DNA from: Hemibagrus wyckioides
Lineage: Eukaryota; Chordata; Actinopteri; Siluriformes; Bagridae
Assembly (NCBI RefSeq): GCF_019097595.1
Contig: NC_080726.1
Coordinates: 18,748,205 to 18,812,204, forward strand
Length of the DNA stretch: 64,000 nucleotides
Reading direction: 5' to 3'
In this document: piece after piece, positions 1 to 10,296 of the stretch
Layout: the number at the start of each line of letters is the position of its first letter
How positions within the stretch are numbered: the stretch's first letter is position 1
Position numbers and translations under genes: made by a program
Notes under the pieces: model-generated
Seen by the model: only the letters and a program-made list of their open reading frames with translations
The model's database searches: none
Told to the model about the DNA's origin: nothing

Positions 1-1300
1 GTTTTAATGACTATGTAGTAGAGAACACCTACAATTTATGTACTCCTGAATTGTTTATCTAGCTAATGGCGTTTTGTGGCTAATTCAAGTAAATGACATC
101 ATTAGCACGTTGTGACATGACAGGAAGCAGTAATTTGCTTAATGGACTAGCCATTACAGCAGCCTTTTGGCAAACGCCGCTCTTAGCTTAGCACCACTGA
201 ACGACTATTAAGCAAGTCAATAGTCACGATAGTATCGCCTGGCTTCTGTATGATTTCACTTAAGTACTGTTTGTTTAGGATAGGTTACATTTTACATGCT
301 GGGAAGTCGATGGCTCACTAGCTAGCTTGTACCTTTGGTAGTAGAAATTGTGATGATTAGCAAAAAAGATCATGGATTAAGTCAGCGATTTAATGACACA
401 CGGAATAAAATTTTCAAACCACGTCATTACTATATTTCTGTGGAATAAATAGAATCGATGTATACGACTAAAAAATGACCTTAGTTACAAGCACTCATTG
501 GAGAGAAAGATCGTTTTTGAGAGCGACTGTCGGTATTTATCACAAGATGAGCTTCGAGAGCGGAAGGTAAAAGTGGAAAAGTAAAAAAGAATCCATTTTA
601 ATCAGTACTTTGAAGAAAAAACAGTGAGGTAGCTGCAATTCTAGCATAACTAAACTAGACACACACGACGGAGGATTTGGGTCTGAACACCCTCCAAAGT
701 TTTAGTTCTGAAATATTAAACATTATTGATCTATTGAGTCTTGTCTGCCATTTTGAAATGAAAGCCTTCTGGGTAATCTGTGCTCTTCTCTGACGGTAGT
801 GTCTGGCTTGATATCGACTTGAGACAAGAGTGTAATGGAACGGGCTTTGCTGGAAAATGGTTAGGGCATGTTTAAATCAGGGTTGGAGCACTGCCTTCTA
901 TATACACAGACCTTATTAACAATTAGCAACACTGGGCAACAGGTTTCCCTCTTGCGCTCAACCCATCTGTTCTGCATCATCTGAAAAACAAACAGTTATC
1001 TATCATCCTGCCTCATGTCTCATGCCTCATTTTATTTTCGCTGCATGGATTTCCTTGGATATTTCATAATACGGGAATTTTTTATGTTTACACACTAGAC
1101 TGAGAGAAATTCCCTGGACAACTTGGCGATATAACAAAGACAATACCATACTGATGCTACTGGAGAATCAGGGTTTGTGTCAGGGTTCCCTGGATAACCG
1201 GGAAAATAAATACGGAAAACTAACTGTATACTTAGCCAGATTTAAAAACCTGAACATAAGAAAATACTTTTATAGCAAGATGTTGCTGCTAACTGGCAAT
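1..1300. other. AT-rich spacer, no gene seen
   Basis: No open frame of note, no splice-flanked coding stretch and no clear repeat. Short CTAGCTAG-type motifs occur, as elsewhere in this window. I see nothing functional here. Confidence 0.6.
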
Positions 1301-1371
1301 ATATTTTTTTAATTGTTGATTTATTGTTAAATATTTCCCAATTACAACATATCCTGAAAAGTTTTATTCTT
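1301..1371 (-). repeat. 71-bp block shared with 42934-43004, next to an RTE LINE 3' end
   Basis: By eye this block is identical over 71 bases to 42934-43004. Both lie directly beyond the AAG-repeat 3' tail of an RTE LINE fragment; the second RTE copy (5693-6178) lacks it. Read on the minus (LINE sense) strand it contains AATAAA-type signals and ends in an A-rich run. That fits a read-through 3' transduction, though a larger source element that includes the block is also possible. Confidence 0.75.
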
Positions 1372-1850
1372 CTTTTTATATCTTCTTCTTCTTTCAGCTT
1401 TTCCCTTCAGGGGTCGCCACAGCGAATCATCTCTCTCCACCTCTCCCTATCTTCTGCATCCTCAACACTTGCACCCACTAGCTTCATATCCTCATTTATT
1501 ACATCCATATACCTCCTCTTTGGCCTTCCTCTTTGCCTCCTGCCTGGCAGCTCCATGTCCAACATTCTCCTACCAATATACTCACTCTCCCTCCTCTGAA
1601 CATGTCCAAATCATCTTAATCTGGCCTCCCTAACTTTGTCCCCCAAACATCCAACATGAGCTGTCTCTCTGATGTACTCGTTCCTAATCCTGTCCAACCG
1701 TGTCCCTCCCAAAGAGAACCTCAACATATTCAGTTCTGCTACCTCCAGCTCTGAGTCCTGTCTCTTACTCAGTGACACTGTCTCTATATCATACAGCATG
1801 GCCGGTCTCGCCACTGTTTTATACACCTTCCCCTTGATTCTTTCTCAAAG
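1372..1850 (-). mobile_element. RTE-type LINE, 3' fragment, copy 1
   Basis: On the minus strand this encodes the C-terminal end of a non-LTR retrotransposon reverse transcriptase of the RTE (Expander-like) kind, with residues around MLRFSLGGTRLDRIRNEYIR. It is followed by a very short 3' UTR and a GAAGAAGAT-type tail. The 5' part is missing, as usual for target-primed insertions. Compared with copy 2, the tryptophan codon in the RLRWFGHVQRR region is a stop (TGG to TGA), so the copy is dead. Assignment to RTE rests on the C-terminal pattern and the tail. Confidence 0.8.
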
Positions 1851-2224
1851 AAATTTGACAAATTTCTTCATTTTAATAGCTACATTTAATGTCACAGAAC
1901 GTCCGCAAAACAAGTTAGTTCAATCCCTCTTGAATTTTTTTTCTCTCTAACAACTTACAAAGACAAAAATGCAAGCAAATTGAGTAAAATTTGAAAGACT
2001 TTGTTGTGTCATAAAAGCTGTACAGAAAACTTCCAAAAATACAAAATGAACATCTCCTTATACGATGGAAACTTCATTTAAAAATGCTAATATATATAGC
2101 ATATAATGCTAATATGTTACATGTGTAGCTAATTAAAGACATGCTACACTTAAAAAATCCTAATCGCAAGTGAAAAGCTCTTAATTTAAAAAAAAAAATA
2201 AAATCAGTTATTAATTTTTTTTCC
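1851..2224. other. AT-rich spacer
   Basis: Poly-A and TA-rich sequence without a recognisable feature. Confidence 0.5.
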
Positions 2225-2645
2225 ATACTGTTGTGTGGGAACCTGCCAAAATGTCCCCGTAAAGTCAAAACTGCCAGATATTCCTATCATCGGGACACAT
2301 TTACACTTATACATAAGTAGGCCACTTTGTAGACAGATACTAAACATTTAACTGTGTGTGTGTGTGAGAATTGCTTTGTTTGTTTATCACATTTCTCATT
2401 ACTGTCCTTGAACCAAGTGTCTGAGTTTATTGCTTGTGCCCAGTTCACATGAATCTGTGTGTGTGTGTGTTGTGTGTGTGTGTGTGTTACAATTAGGATA
2501 TGGACTATGTGTAATTACATCTATCAGAGTGAACTCTGTGCTCTTCACGGTTCAAACCCTTTGGGGGCCTAATTTCGAGTCTCTTGAATGTGTGTGTGTT
2601 GGTGTGTGTGTGTAAAAGCCTTTGGTGCAGTTTCTCACTCTCTCT
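2225..2645. repeat. GGGACC-family fragment and (GT)n tracts
   Basis: Begins with a degenerate 'gggaacctgccaaaatgtcc' segment typical of the GGGGACC family seen many times in this window. It continues into three GT microsatellites (about 2353, 2456 and 2588) and a CT tract. No gene. Confidence 0.55.
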
Positions 2646-2650
2646 CTCTC

Positions 2651-2871
2651 ACACACACATTTGTGTGAACCTCATATTAAAGATCTGTATGTTTAATTAC
2701 ACATAATGAAATAAAACCAGTTTTGTGAGGACCTGGTAATTCTGAGGACACCTTTTTCATCACAAAGGGCCAAATGTTTGCAAACAGACAAACACACACA
2801 CACACACGCGCACATTCTATCTTTGTGAGGACCTTAATAGTTATTGCAGCTAACCACAAGACTGACAGACT
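2651..2871 (+). repeat. Direct repeat copy a, GTGAGGACC family
   Basis: About 220 bp bounded by CA tracts. It contains ATCTGTATGTTTAATTA, GTGAGGACCTG, a CA tract and GTGAGGACCTTAATAGTTAT in that order. The same order recurs at 3972-4225 with high similarity, so the two are paralogous copies about 1.3 kb apart with a SINE between them. Confidence 0.8.
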
Positions 2872-3331
2872 AATGATACCTGCTGGACATCTTAGAAAAG
2901 ACAAGCCAAGAACTTATTTGTCCATCATAATTATATGAATAGGTACAGTGTGTAATTGATTAAATTATATGTGGGCTTCCTTTATCAAATCTCTTAAATT
3001 AGACCAACACACACCCACACACATACAATCTTTTTTTACTTCGCCTGAGACATTTCATGCGCAAGCACACAAGCTCATGCAACAGTCCAATCTGTTAATT
3101 ATGTTTAAAAATAATTTTTTTTGGATAAATTTAGATGAAATTGCACTTTTACATTTGACTAAATATACTGAAATGCTACAGGTAAAGAAGTTATGATTAA
3201 TTGAAGAAAAAAACATGTTTTAGCTAAAGATTAAATAAATATTCAGATTTTTATAGTTAAAATGATTTTATTTTACTTTGCTGTTGCTGTCCTCAAAAAT
3301 TTAAAAGTTCAACATGGTAAGTAGCTGATTT

Positions 3332-3634
3332 ATCGAACAGGCAGGGGCCTTTCTGTGTGGAGTTTGCCTGTTCTCCCCGTGCCTGCGTGGGTTTACTCTG
3401 GGTACTCCGTTTTCCTCCCACAGTCCAAAAACATGTACATTAGGTTGATTGGTAATTCTAAATTGCCCATAGGAGTGAGTGTGAGTGTGTGTGGTTGTCT
3501 GTCTATATGTGTGGCCCTGTGATGGACAGGTGACCTGTCCAGGGTGTACCCCTGCCTTTCACCCAATGTGTGCTGGGATAGACTCCAGCAGACCCCCGTG
3601 ACCCTAATTAGGAATAATTGGGTATAGACAATGT
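3332..3634 (+). mobile_element. DANA/mermaid-like tRNA-derived SINE, head missing
   Basis: Contains the SINE body with 'tgtgtggagtttgcctgttc', 'cctcccacagtccaaaaaca' and 'ggtgacctgtccagggtgta'. Those are hallmarks of the DANA/mermaid class of fish SINEs. The tRNA-like head (A box) is absent; the copy begins in the CGAACAGGCAGGGGCC segment. That segment is shared with 12721-13033, so both belong to one subfamily. Confidence 0.75.
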
Positions 3635-3971
3635 AGCTGATTTAATTAGTCAACATCTTCTGATCAAGCAAACTTGAGAACTCCAGAATGCCGAGGCATT
3701 AATACTTAATAGATCCACATGTGCATGCAGATGTTACTGAGTGCTAGCTGATATTGTGAAAGTACTCGCAATACTGATAATACTCACACACAAGGCATGA
3801 TATAACACTCCTTTTTAATGAGATGATGTTTCCAACAGACATTAGAAGCCATTAAATTCTGTTGATGGTGTAAAAAAGTTAACTGCTAAAGTTTTCTTTG
3901 CGACATTTCAACAAAATTGTCACAATCAGATATGCTATATTACATATCGCCATAAAGCATAAAAACCTTTT
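3635..3971. other. AT-rich spacer
   Basis: Nothing recognisable between the SINE and the next GTGAGGACC repeat. Confidence 0.5.
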
Positions 3972-4225
3972 ACACACACATACACACACATGCTTTTTGA
4001 GTGGGCCTTAAACTATTAAATATCTGTATGTTTAATTAAACATAATGGATTAAAAACAGTTCTGTGAGGACCTGATGATTCTAAGGACACATAATTCTTA
4101 ATGAAAGAGCCAAATGTGGGCACACACACACAGATAGACAGACAGACAGCCACACACACACACACACACAATTCAATCTTGTGAGGACCTTAATAGTTAT
4201 TGCAGCTAACTACAAGACAGATGAG
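3972..4225 (+). repeat. Direct repeat copy b, GTGAGGACC family
   Basis: Second copy of the 2651-2871 unit. The same landmarks occur in the same order, and the internal microsatellite has changed (CA, then GACA, then CA). The differences are mostly substitutions plus CA length. Confidence 0.8.
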
Positions 4226-4261
4226 CATATAAGATGAACAGTACACTATAGCCATACACTA

Positions 4262-4520
4262 ACTTTTTTTTTGAAGGTGTGTAGTGTGTGTGTGCGAGCC
4301 AGAGAGATTATGGCTTCCTTTGTGTGTGTGTGTGTGTGTGTGGAGTGTAAAACCAATTCACCCTTCATTTTGTCACTACATCAGCGAGTAAGTGTCACAA
4401 TTTGTCAACACTAAAGAAAGCAATTCCAGGCCTCAGTGCTGATGTTAAATCACAATACAAGCATGATCTCTCTCTCTCTATCTCACTCTTACACGCACAC
4501 ACACACACACACACAACACA
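4262..4520. repeat. Microsatellite cluster (GT)n, (TC)n, (CA)n
   Basis: A GT tract near 4321-4342, a TC tract near 4468 and a CA tract near 4493-4515, separated by unique sequence. Frames through these tracts are not genes. Confidence 0.8.
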
Positions 4521-4990
4521 ATGTGCTTTATGCACCGTTCACATCATGATTTGCATACCTGTGTGTGTAGACAAGCGTTTCCAAACAGTGCCGATGCTTG
4601 ACGAAGCAGAAGCACCACAAACGGGGAATAAAAAATCGCTGAATAGATTCTAATTAGGACCGGGACGATGTAGCGGTGTGACGATTCACCGTGATAATTA
4701 AACGAGGAAAAAGCTCTACCGGTAATGTTTTTAAATGATATCATCTGAAAGAAAACTGCAGGCTTAAACATAGTATCAGTAACATTGCTAGAGTTTCACA
4801 AAGTCAGTAAACATTATAACAAATAAATAACTAATGGGTGTGAGAGTAGATTTGTATGATAGTGAATCATGATAATTAACCATTAAATATAGTATCTCTC
4901 AGGTAATTTTAGATTTTTTAGCATTTTGTATTCTTCGTTCTTTGACAAATTTACCAATTACAAAACATCAAAATGTCACAGAGATTTTAG
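4521..4990. other. Spacer, no feature seen
   Basis: Unique AT-rich DNA. No motif or coding signal recognised. Confidence 0.5.
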
Positions 4991-4997
4991 TTCAATA

Positions 4998-5070
4998 CAG
5001 TCATACCCCGCCCTACGTCGTCAATCGGTACCAAGAGTCGCGACTCACGGCGATTTTCGCCGTAAGTCAG
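4998..5070. other. CpG-rich double palindrome, possible DNA-transposon end
   Basis: Begins CAGTCATACCCCGCC and carries two adjacent hairpins: GAGTCGCGACTC (5035-5046) and ACGGCGATTTTCGCCGT (5047-5063). CpG content is far above the surrounding AT-rich DNA. The CAG start with subterminal palindromes resembles ends of pogo/Tigger-like elements. I found no matching inverted end, so this is a fragment or an unrelated palindrome. Confidence 0.35.
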
Positions 5071-5690
5071 AAATGCCCCTATAAAGTGCTGTATATGTTC
5101 CCTATAATGGCACTATGACACAATAGACAACGAAGTACTTACAACCCGCCCACATGTACTTATAACCCCCTAAAATTGTTATTGTTCCCTTAAATGTATA
5201 TGTTCATATACAATTGAAATGTAATTATTGCACAGTATACATGAATAAATATAATACAAAATCAAAAATACTGTATGGTACTGTATAAATGCTGTACTGC
5301 GTGTACTGCAGTGTATTAAAGACTTAGCTTATAAAAAACATATTATTTACATAAGTATTTATTTAAAAAATCTCATTTTAATACATTAACAATGGTCATT
5401 TTACCTTAAACTTGACATCTCTTCTGCTTGGTGTACATGAAAAAGGTGGACTTGGAAGTGGCGAACTAGTTGTTTATTAGCTATTTTTCATTGTTAATCC
5501 CAGAGCACTCTGGCAAATCAGTACTAAATTAGCATTGACTATTACAACATAAAGCTAACTTCACCAAACTTATTAGCTTTTACTAAGTGTTTTGATCGAT
5601 TCAAACTTACAATTATTCACTGTAGATTGTTAATAGTAACAATAGTTGTACAAATTTAACTAGCCAATTTTTGAGTTGCTAGTAAACTGC
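5071..5690. other. AT-rich spacer
   Basis: Possibly the body of the element starting at 4998, but no coding remnant is visible. Confidence 0.45.
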
Positions 5691-5692
5691 TT

Positions 5693-6178
5693 TATATCTT
5701 CTTCTTCTTTTGGATTTTCCCTTCAGGTGTCACCACAGCGAATTATCTCTCTCCACCTCTCCCTATCTTCTGCATCCTCAACACTTACACCCACTATCTT
5801 CATATCCTCATTTATTACATCCATATACCTCCTCTTTGGCCTTCCTCTTTGCCTCCTGCCTGGCAGCTCCATGTCCAACATTCTCCTACCAATATACTCA
5901 CTCTCCCTCCTCTGAACATGTCCAAACCATCTTAATCTGGCCTCCCTAACTTTGTCCCCCAAACGTCCAACATGAGCTGTGCCTCTGATGTACTCGTTCC
6001 TAATCCTGTCCAACCCTGTCACTCCCAAAGAGAACCTCAAAATCTTCAGTTCTGCTACCTCCAGCTCTGACTCCTGTCTCTTCCTCAGTGTTACTCTATG
6101 GCCTCTAAACCATACAGCATGGCCGGTCTCACCACTGTCTTGTACACCTTCCCCTTGATTCTCTCTGATATTTTGCAG
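5693..6178 (-). mobile_element. RTE-type LINE, 3' fragment, copy 2
   Basis: Best preserved of the three RTE fragments. Minus-strand coding is followed directly by the stop codon, a short 3' end and an AAGAAGAAGATAT tail. The fragment begins (sense 5' end) near 6178 in the region encoding GKVYKTVV. It lacks the 71-bp extra flank of copies 1 and 3. Confidence 0.85.
5723..6040 (-). pseudogene. C-terminal remnant of RTE reverse transcriptase
   Basis: A 105-residue open frame. Residues 5-22 match the RTE C-terminal region (GVTGLDRIRNEYIRGTAH), and RLRWFGHVQRR follows at about 35-45. A basic PGRRQRGRPKRR segment lies near 60-72, and the protein ends in IIRCGDT. It contains no catalytic residues; the polymerase and endonuclease domains are missing through 5' truncation. 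The natural terminus is retained and the stop codon lies just before the 3' tail, as is typical for RTE elements. Further upstream the frame is broken. It is a retrotransposon fossil, not a host gene. Confidence 0.8.
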
Positions 6179-6179
6179 C

Positions 6180-7040
6180 TGTTTTGCAAAAATTTTACTG
6201 TTGCTAATTCATAAAAGTTTAAAAATTTTGATTAGGAATTCCTTTATAAAGACGTACATAATACAGCAGTACAAAACTAGCCTTCAAGATCTTCTGCTTG
6301 TATTTTTGGCTTCTGACTAAAGACGCATTTTTTTTCTTTTTCTTTTGCCTGTAAGTGTCGGAGTCACAAGCTAAATGAAATCCTGTACAGTTTAAAAATT
6401 AAAAAAGAAAAGCAGGACTAAACATATAAAAGAAAAAAAACCCAAATGAAAGGACACCTGAATATCTGAATGGAGCAGCTACGCTTACTTAGCTAGCAAA
6501 TTGAAGTTTCATGACTGTGGTGTTAGATGATATTATAATGCCTTTGGTGTCAACACCTTGAAACTGTCTTAAGACAAGTGTGTGTCTCTGTCTGAGTCAT
6601 CATCTGTGAAGACATGGTTCTGGATTAGTTAGATCTCGAGCGGCATTCCATCGAAAGGTTGGACTGTCCAAGGAAGACGTTAAGAGATTGCAGCAATTAA
6701 TGATTTAATAGTGTGTGTTAGTAAGTGCTTGTATTCTGGTTTGTATGAAACAATGATTTTTTGACCCCATGCTCCAGACTACTGCACTGCTGGGAATATT
6801 TGTGTGTGTGTGTGTGTGTGTGACGGTGGCACACCAGATCGATAGCCATCAGCCCCACCGGCCAGACGAGGTCATCACCGAATCCACTTCACGCTCTTAG
6901 AGAACATCACTCAAGCCTCCACACACACACACAGTTGTTTGAGTAGAGATAGAGAGTCCACATTTGGACTAATCTGTTAACATAAGCACACTCTGTTTCT
7001 CTCTCTTTCTCACGCACACACACACACACATACACACATA
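6180..7040. other. Spacer with small microsatellites
   Basis: Unique sequence with a GT tract at about 6800-6822 and a short GC-richer patch at 6824-6905. CA tracts lie at 6921-6933 and 7013-7043. No gene recognised. Confidence 0.5.
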
Positions 7041-7044
7041 CACA

Positions 7045-7175
7045 AGAAAAAAAAGTTTTATTTGTGGGGACCTGCCAAATGTCCTCATAAGGTCACTCCT
7101 ATCAGATATTTCTAACATTTTGGGTACATTTGGTCCCCATTAAGATATAAAAGCACATAATGGTAATGCTATCCT
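7045..7175 (+). repeat. GGGGACC-family repeat copy
   Basis: Contains GTGGGGACCTGCCAAATGTC, AGATATTTCTAACATTTTGG and TTTGGTCCCCATTAAGATAT, abutting a CA tract. This is the shared core of the family. Confidence 0.7.
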
Positions 7176-7500
7176 GTAGAGATCAGGGAATGGAAATTTA
7201 GCTACATAGAATAAATTTTGACAAAGCAAAGCACATACAAACCTCAAATCAAAACTCTGTTGAAAAACTCTGACAAGGAATCGCTACACAACCAAATTAG
7301 CATTCTCTATAATGATTTGATTCAAATATATACTTGTGTTCTTGAATTAACAGAAGTTTATTTTGTAATGATTACATTTAGCCAGCTTTTTTTTAGCGAG
7401 AATGCTGCCTCTTTGATACAGTAGCTGAATGTTTCATCAGGTCCTTATTAAATGTATGTATAGAGAATATGAAGGAAATATAAAATACTTCATCAGAAGT
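7176..7500. other. AT-rich spacer
   Basis: No feature seen apart from a poly-A run just beyond it. Confidence 0.5.
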
Positions 7501-7531
7501 AAAAAAAAAAAAAGTGATTGACAAGCCATAC

Positions 7532-7576
7532 GCACAAGGGACACACCCACAAGGGACACACCCACAAGGGACACAC
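7532..7576 (+). repeat. 15-bp tandem repeat, three units
   Basis: Three near-perfect copies of CACAAGGGACACACC. Confidence 0.85.
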
Positions 7577-7659
7577 GTGCTTCATCATTTACAGTCAGTC
7601 AACTGAGTCTGTGGTTAAAAAAAGTTCACTCTAAAGTATAAAATGCCTTTATTTAAAAA

Positions 7660-7958
7660 AAAAAAATGCACAACACACACACACACACACAGACAAATGA
7701 AACAAAAACTTAGAGGAAGAAAATGGTGAGGCAGAGAGTGAGACAGGAGAGTGAGACAGATTAAGAGGTCTAAAGGGGCTCTTAAGTTGACACAGCATTC
7801 AAGTGCATTCCAGCTCAGACAGAACAAAAGCACACACACACACACACACAGACACACACACAAACAATAGCACAAACTCTAGGGGGATGCAACCGTCGCA
7901 TCAGCAACCCCCTCCCCCAACACACACTTTTAAAAACTTTCACTCTCACAAACACACA

Positions 7959-7994
<36 letters not shown>

Positions 7995-8173
7995 GTCTAA
8001 TGCTATGAGGTACCCAGAGAGCTCTGGCATTTGGCACAGACAGATGCTGAAAATCCACATACACACACTCCACACACACACACCACACACTAATACACAC
8101 ACGCTGAGTAGTTCTCACTGAGTAGCTGTGGGGGAGGGACTTCTTAACGGAAGCTGCATCTTTGAAAAATGTC

Positions 8174-8219
<46 letters not shown>

Positions 8220-8346
8220 TCACTCTCTCTCTCACTTACACACACACACACACACAGAGTGTACATCACATAAAGAACATACAGAAGTGAACAGGTGGTA
8301 GTATCAAATAACTTTGGTGGACAGCTGTTTGGAGGCCTGACAACTG

Positions 8347-8377
<31 letters not shown>

Positions 8378-8757
8378 ACCATCCTCTTCCACAGACAAAA
8401 CATCCCTTACCCATCTACCCTCCCTCCCTCCCTCTCTCCCTCCTTCTCATATCTATGTATTATTGAGACCCTGGGTTCTTATGACACACCAAGACCTAAA
8501 GCCTACAAACACACATCTGAAACTTTTGGCTGTTGCACAAAGAATATTTGTTACCCTAAGACTGCGAGACTCACATACACACTCTTTCTCACACACATAC
8601 ACAGAGTTCCAGTATACCAGGATACCAAATTTATCTGGTTGCGGGACACGTCTGTGTGTGCGCGTGTGTGTAAGCATGTGTCTAGGTTTACTGCGCAAAA
8701 GAGTGGTGCTGCTGCTTGCGTGTGTGTGTTCGTTCTCTACAGGGATTTTGGCAGGTG

Positions 8758-8829
<72 letters not shown>

Positions 8830-8840
8830 CACTGACTGGA
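7660..8840. repeat. Microsatellite-rich block (CA, GA, GT, CT)
   Basis: Main tracts: CA at 7672-7691, 7829-7862 and 7949-7991; CT at 8178-8235; GT at 8349-8378; CT at 8758-8810 running into CA at 8810-8829. Unique DNA between them shows no coding evidence. The long predicted frames here are Thr-His, Cys-Val or Leu-Ser repeats. Confidence 0.85.
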
Positions 8841-8869
8841 CAAATGACCAGGCGTTATAATAACTGATT

Positions 8870-9845
8870 ATTCAGGGAGCTGCGCGAAGCGCACACCGCC
8901 TCAGCCTCTTCTCATCGCGTTCGCACCCTCTCACTGCAGCAGTGCCTCCAACAGAACCGGCCCGTTCCACACACACGTACGCACGCACGCACGCACACAC
9001 ACACACACACACACACTACCTCTGCCCTACGCTTATCTCCGCCAAACTCTTGTATACAGGATGCTCACGCCGTCTCTTTGCAGGACCCGGCCAAACTTCC
9101 CACCAAACCCGCCGAATTTACCGCAGCGACAGAAACCCACGCGCCCACACACACACACACACACACACACAGGGACTGACGTTAGCGCACCTACCTCGTT
9201 TTCCTCGTTTCTCTCTTTCTCCCTCTTTCGGTCTTTCCCTCTCTCGATATAAATCCCGCTGCACGAGCGTCCAGCTGCGGCACGACTTCTTTCGGTCCCT
9301 ATCCCGTTCAGGACATCAGCAGCGTCCCGAGAAAGCTCCTGCACAGCGACGTGCAAAGCGCAGCGCGCTCACACACACATACATACACACACACACACTG
9401 CATGCACAAACACACACTTACACACACACACACACATATAGAGAAGGGCGCAATCCTGTCTGTCTCACCCTCTCCAGTTCTCTCTCATAGTGTGTGTATG
9501 TCTATGTGCTGAAGCGCGCACACGGCCGGTGGAAAGAGGAGGGGGTAGGGGGTGTGAGGGGGAGCAGGTTGGTTGTTCAGTCACTGATGTTCGAGCGCGA
9601 GCAGAGCGCAACCTACCGGACGCAGGGGGAGACTCAACTGCGTACTGCATGCAGTTTGCGCGCGCTCGACCTCACGCGTCCACCTTTCATTTCATGTACC
9701 TTGTTACGTCTTTTCCCCTCCAACATGCGGTTCACAGAAGGGTCTGTTTGTGAATTCGTGCATTAATAGACGCGCACGAACACGCGCCGTCTCAGACAGA
9801 AGTCAGTCTCGTCGCTCCGTGGGTCTCGGGCTCAGGCGCGCGGCC

Positions 9846-9850
<5 letters not shown>
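8870..9850. promoter_or_regulatory. CpG-rich stretch, candidate promoter or first exon
   Basis: In an otherwise AT-rich, CpG-poor window this kilobase carries many CG dinucleotides, including GCGCGAAGCGC, GCGCGCTCGACC and AGGCGCGCGGCCG. CpG density suggests germline-unmethylated DNA, as in vertebrate promoters. A TATA-like TATAAAT lies at 9248-9254 (plus strand) with CG-rich sequence downstream. CA and GA microsatellites interrupt it at 8971-9014, 9147-9172 and 9380-9440. I could not identify an open frame of recognisable protein, a clear start exon or the strand of transcription. A CpG-rich retroelement relic is the alternative. Confidence 0.4.

Positions 9851-9881
<31 letters not shown>
9848..9881 (+). 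repeat. (GA)n microsatellite
   Basis: About 17 GA units at the 3' edge of the CpG-rich stretch. Confidence 0.9.
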
Positions 9882-9885
<4 letters not shown>

Positions 9886-9961
9886 GAAAAGTGTGTGTGA
9901 AAGGAGAAATGGGAGGAAAGAGAGACTTTAGAAAAATCCAGATCTTTTGAAATTTTAGTTA

Positions 9962-10296
9962 CTGATTCATTCATTCAACATAAATGAGCACTTTATCCTT
10001 ATCAAGAGGAAGGTATCAGGAATACGGTACACAAGGTGGAAACACACCCTGGATAGGATGCCAGTCCCATGTAAGACCTCACCCTCACCCCACACACACA
10101 CCCCTAAGGGGCAATTTAGTGCTGCCAATTCACTTATAGGTATAGGAGGCAATCGGAAAAGCAGAACAAACAGGAAGTCCATGAGCAATTCTGAAATTCT
10201 GCAAGGACAGTAACCCAAGTCCAGGATTGAACCGAGACCCTGTGAACTGTGAGGCAACAGGCAATAACTATATTACTAAACCACCACCATGCTACA
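9962..10296 (-). mobile_element. Old DANA/mermaid-like SINE
   Basis: On the minus strand this has the layout of the other SINEs: a tRNA-like head with 'ttgcctcacagttcacaggg', a body with a diverged 'acaaacaggaag' region, and 'ggcatcctatccagggtgtg' near the tail. It ends in ATGAATGAATCA-type repeats. It is much more diverged than the copies at 12.7 and 33.8 kb. Confidence 0.6.

Noticed and set aside
7815..8102. Cys-Val-rich frame
   Set aside because: Translation of GT microsatellites.
8738..8754. Possible 12-nt microexon between ctctacag and gtgaat
   Set aside because: Splice-like words around a very short segment occur by chance. No neighbouring coding exon supports it.
8942..9490. 182-codon plus-strand frame in the CpG-rich stretch
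   Set aside because: It runs through CA tracts (Thr-His repeats), and the parts between show no protein-like conservation pattern I can recognise.
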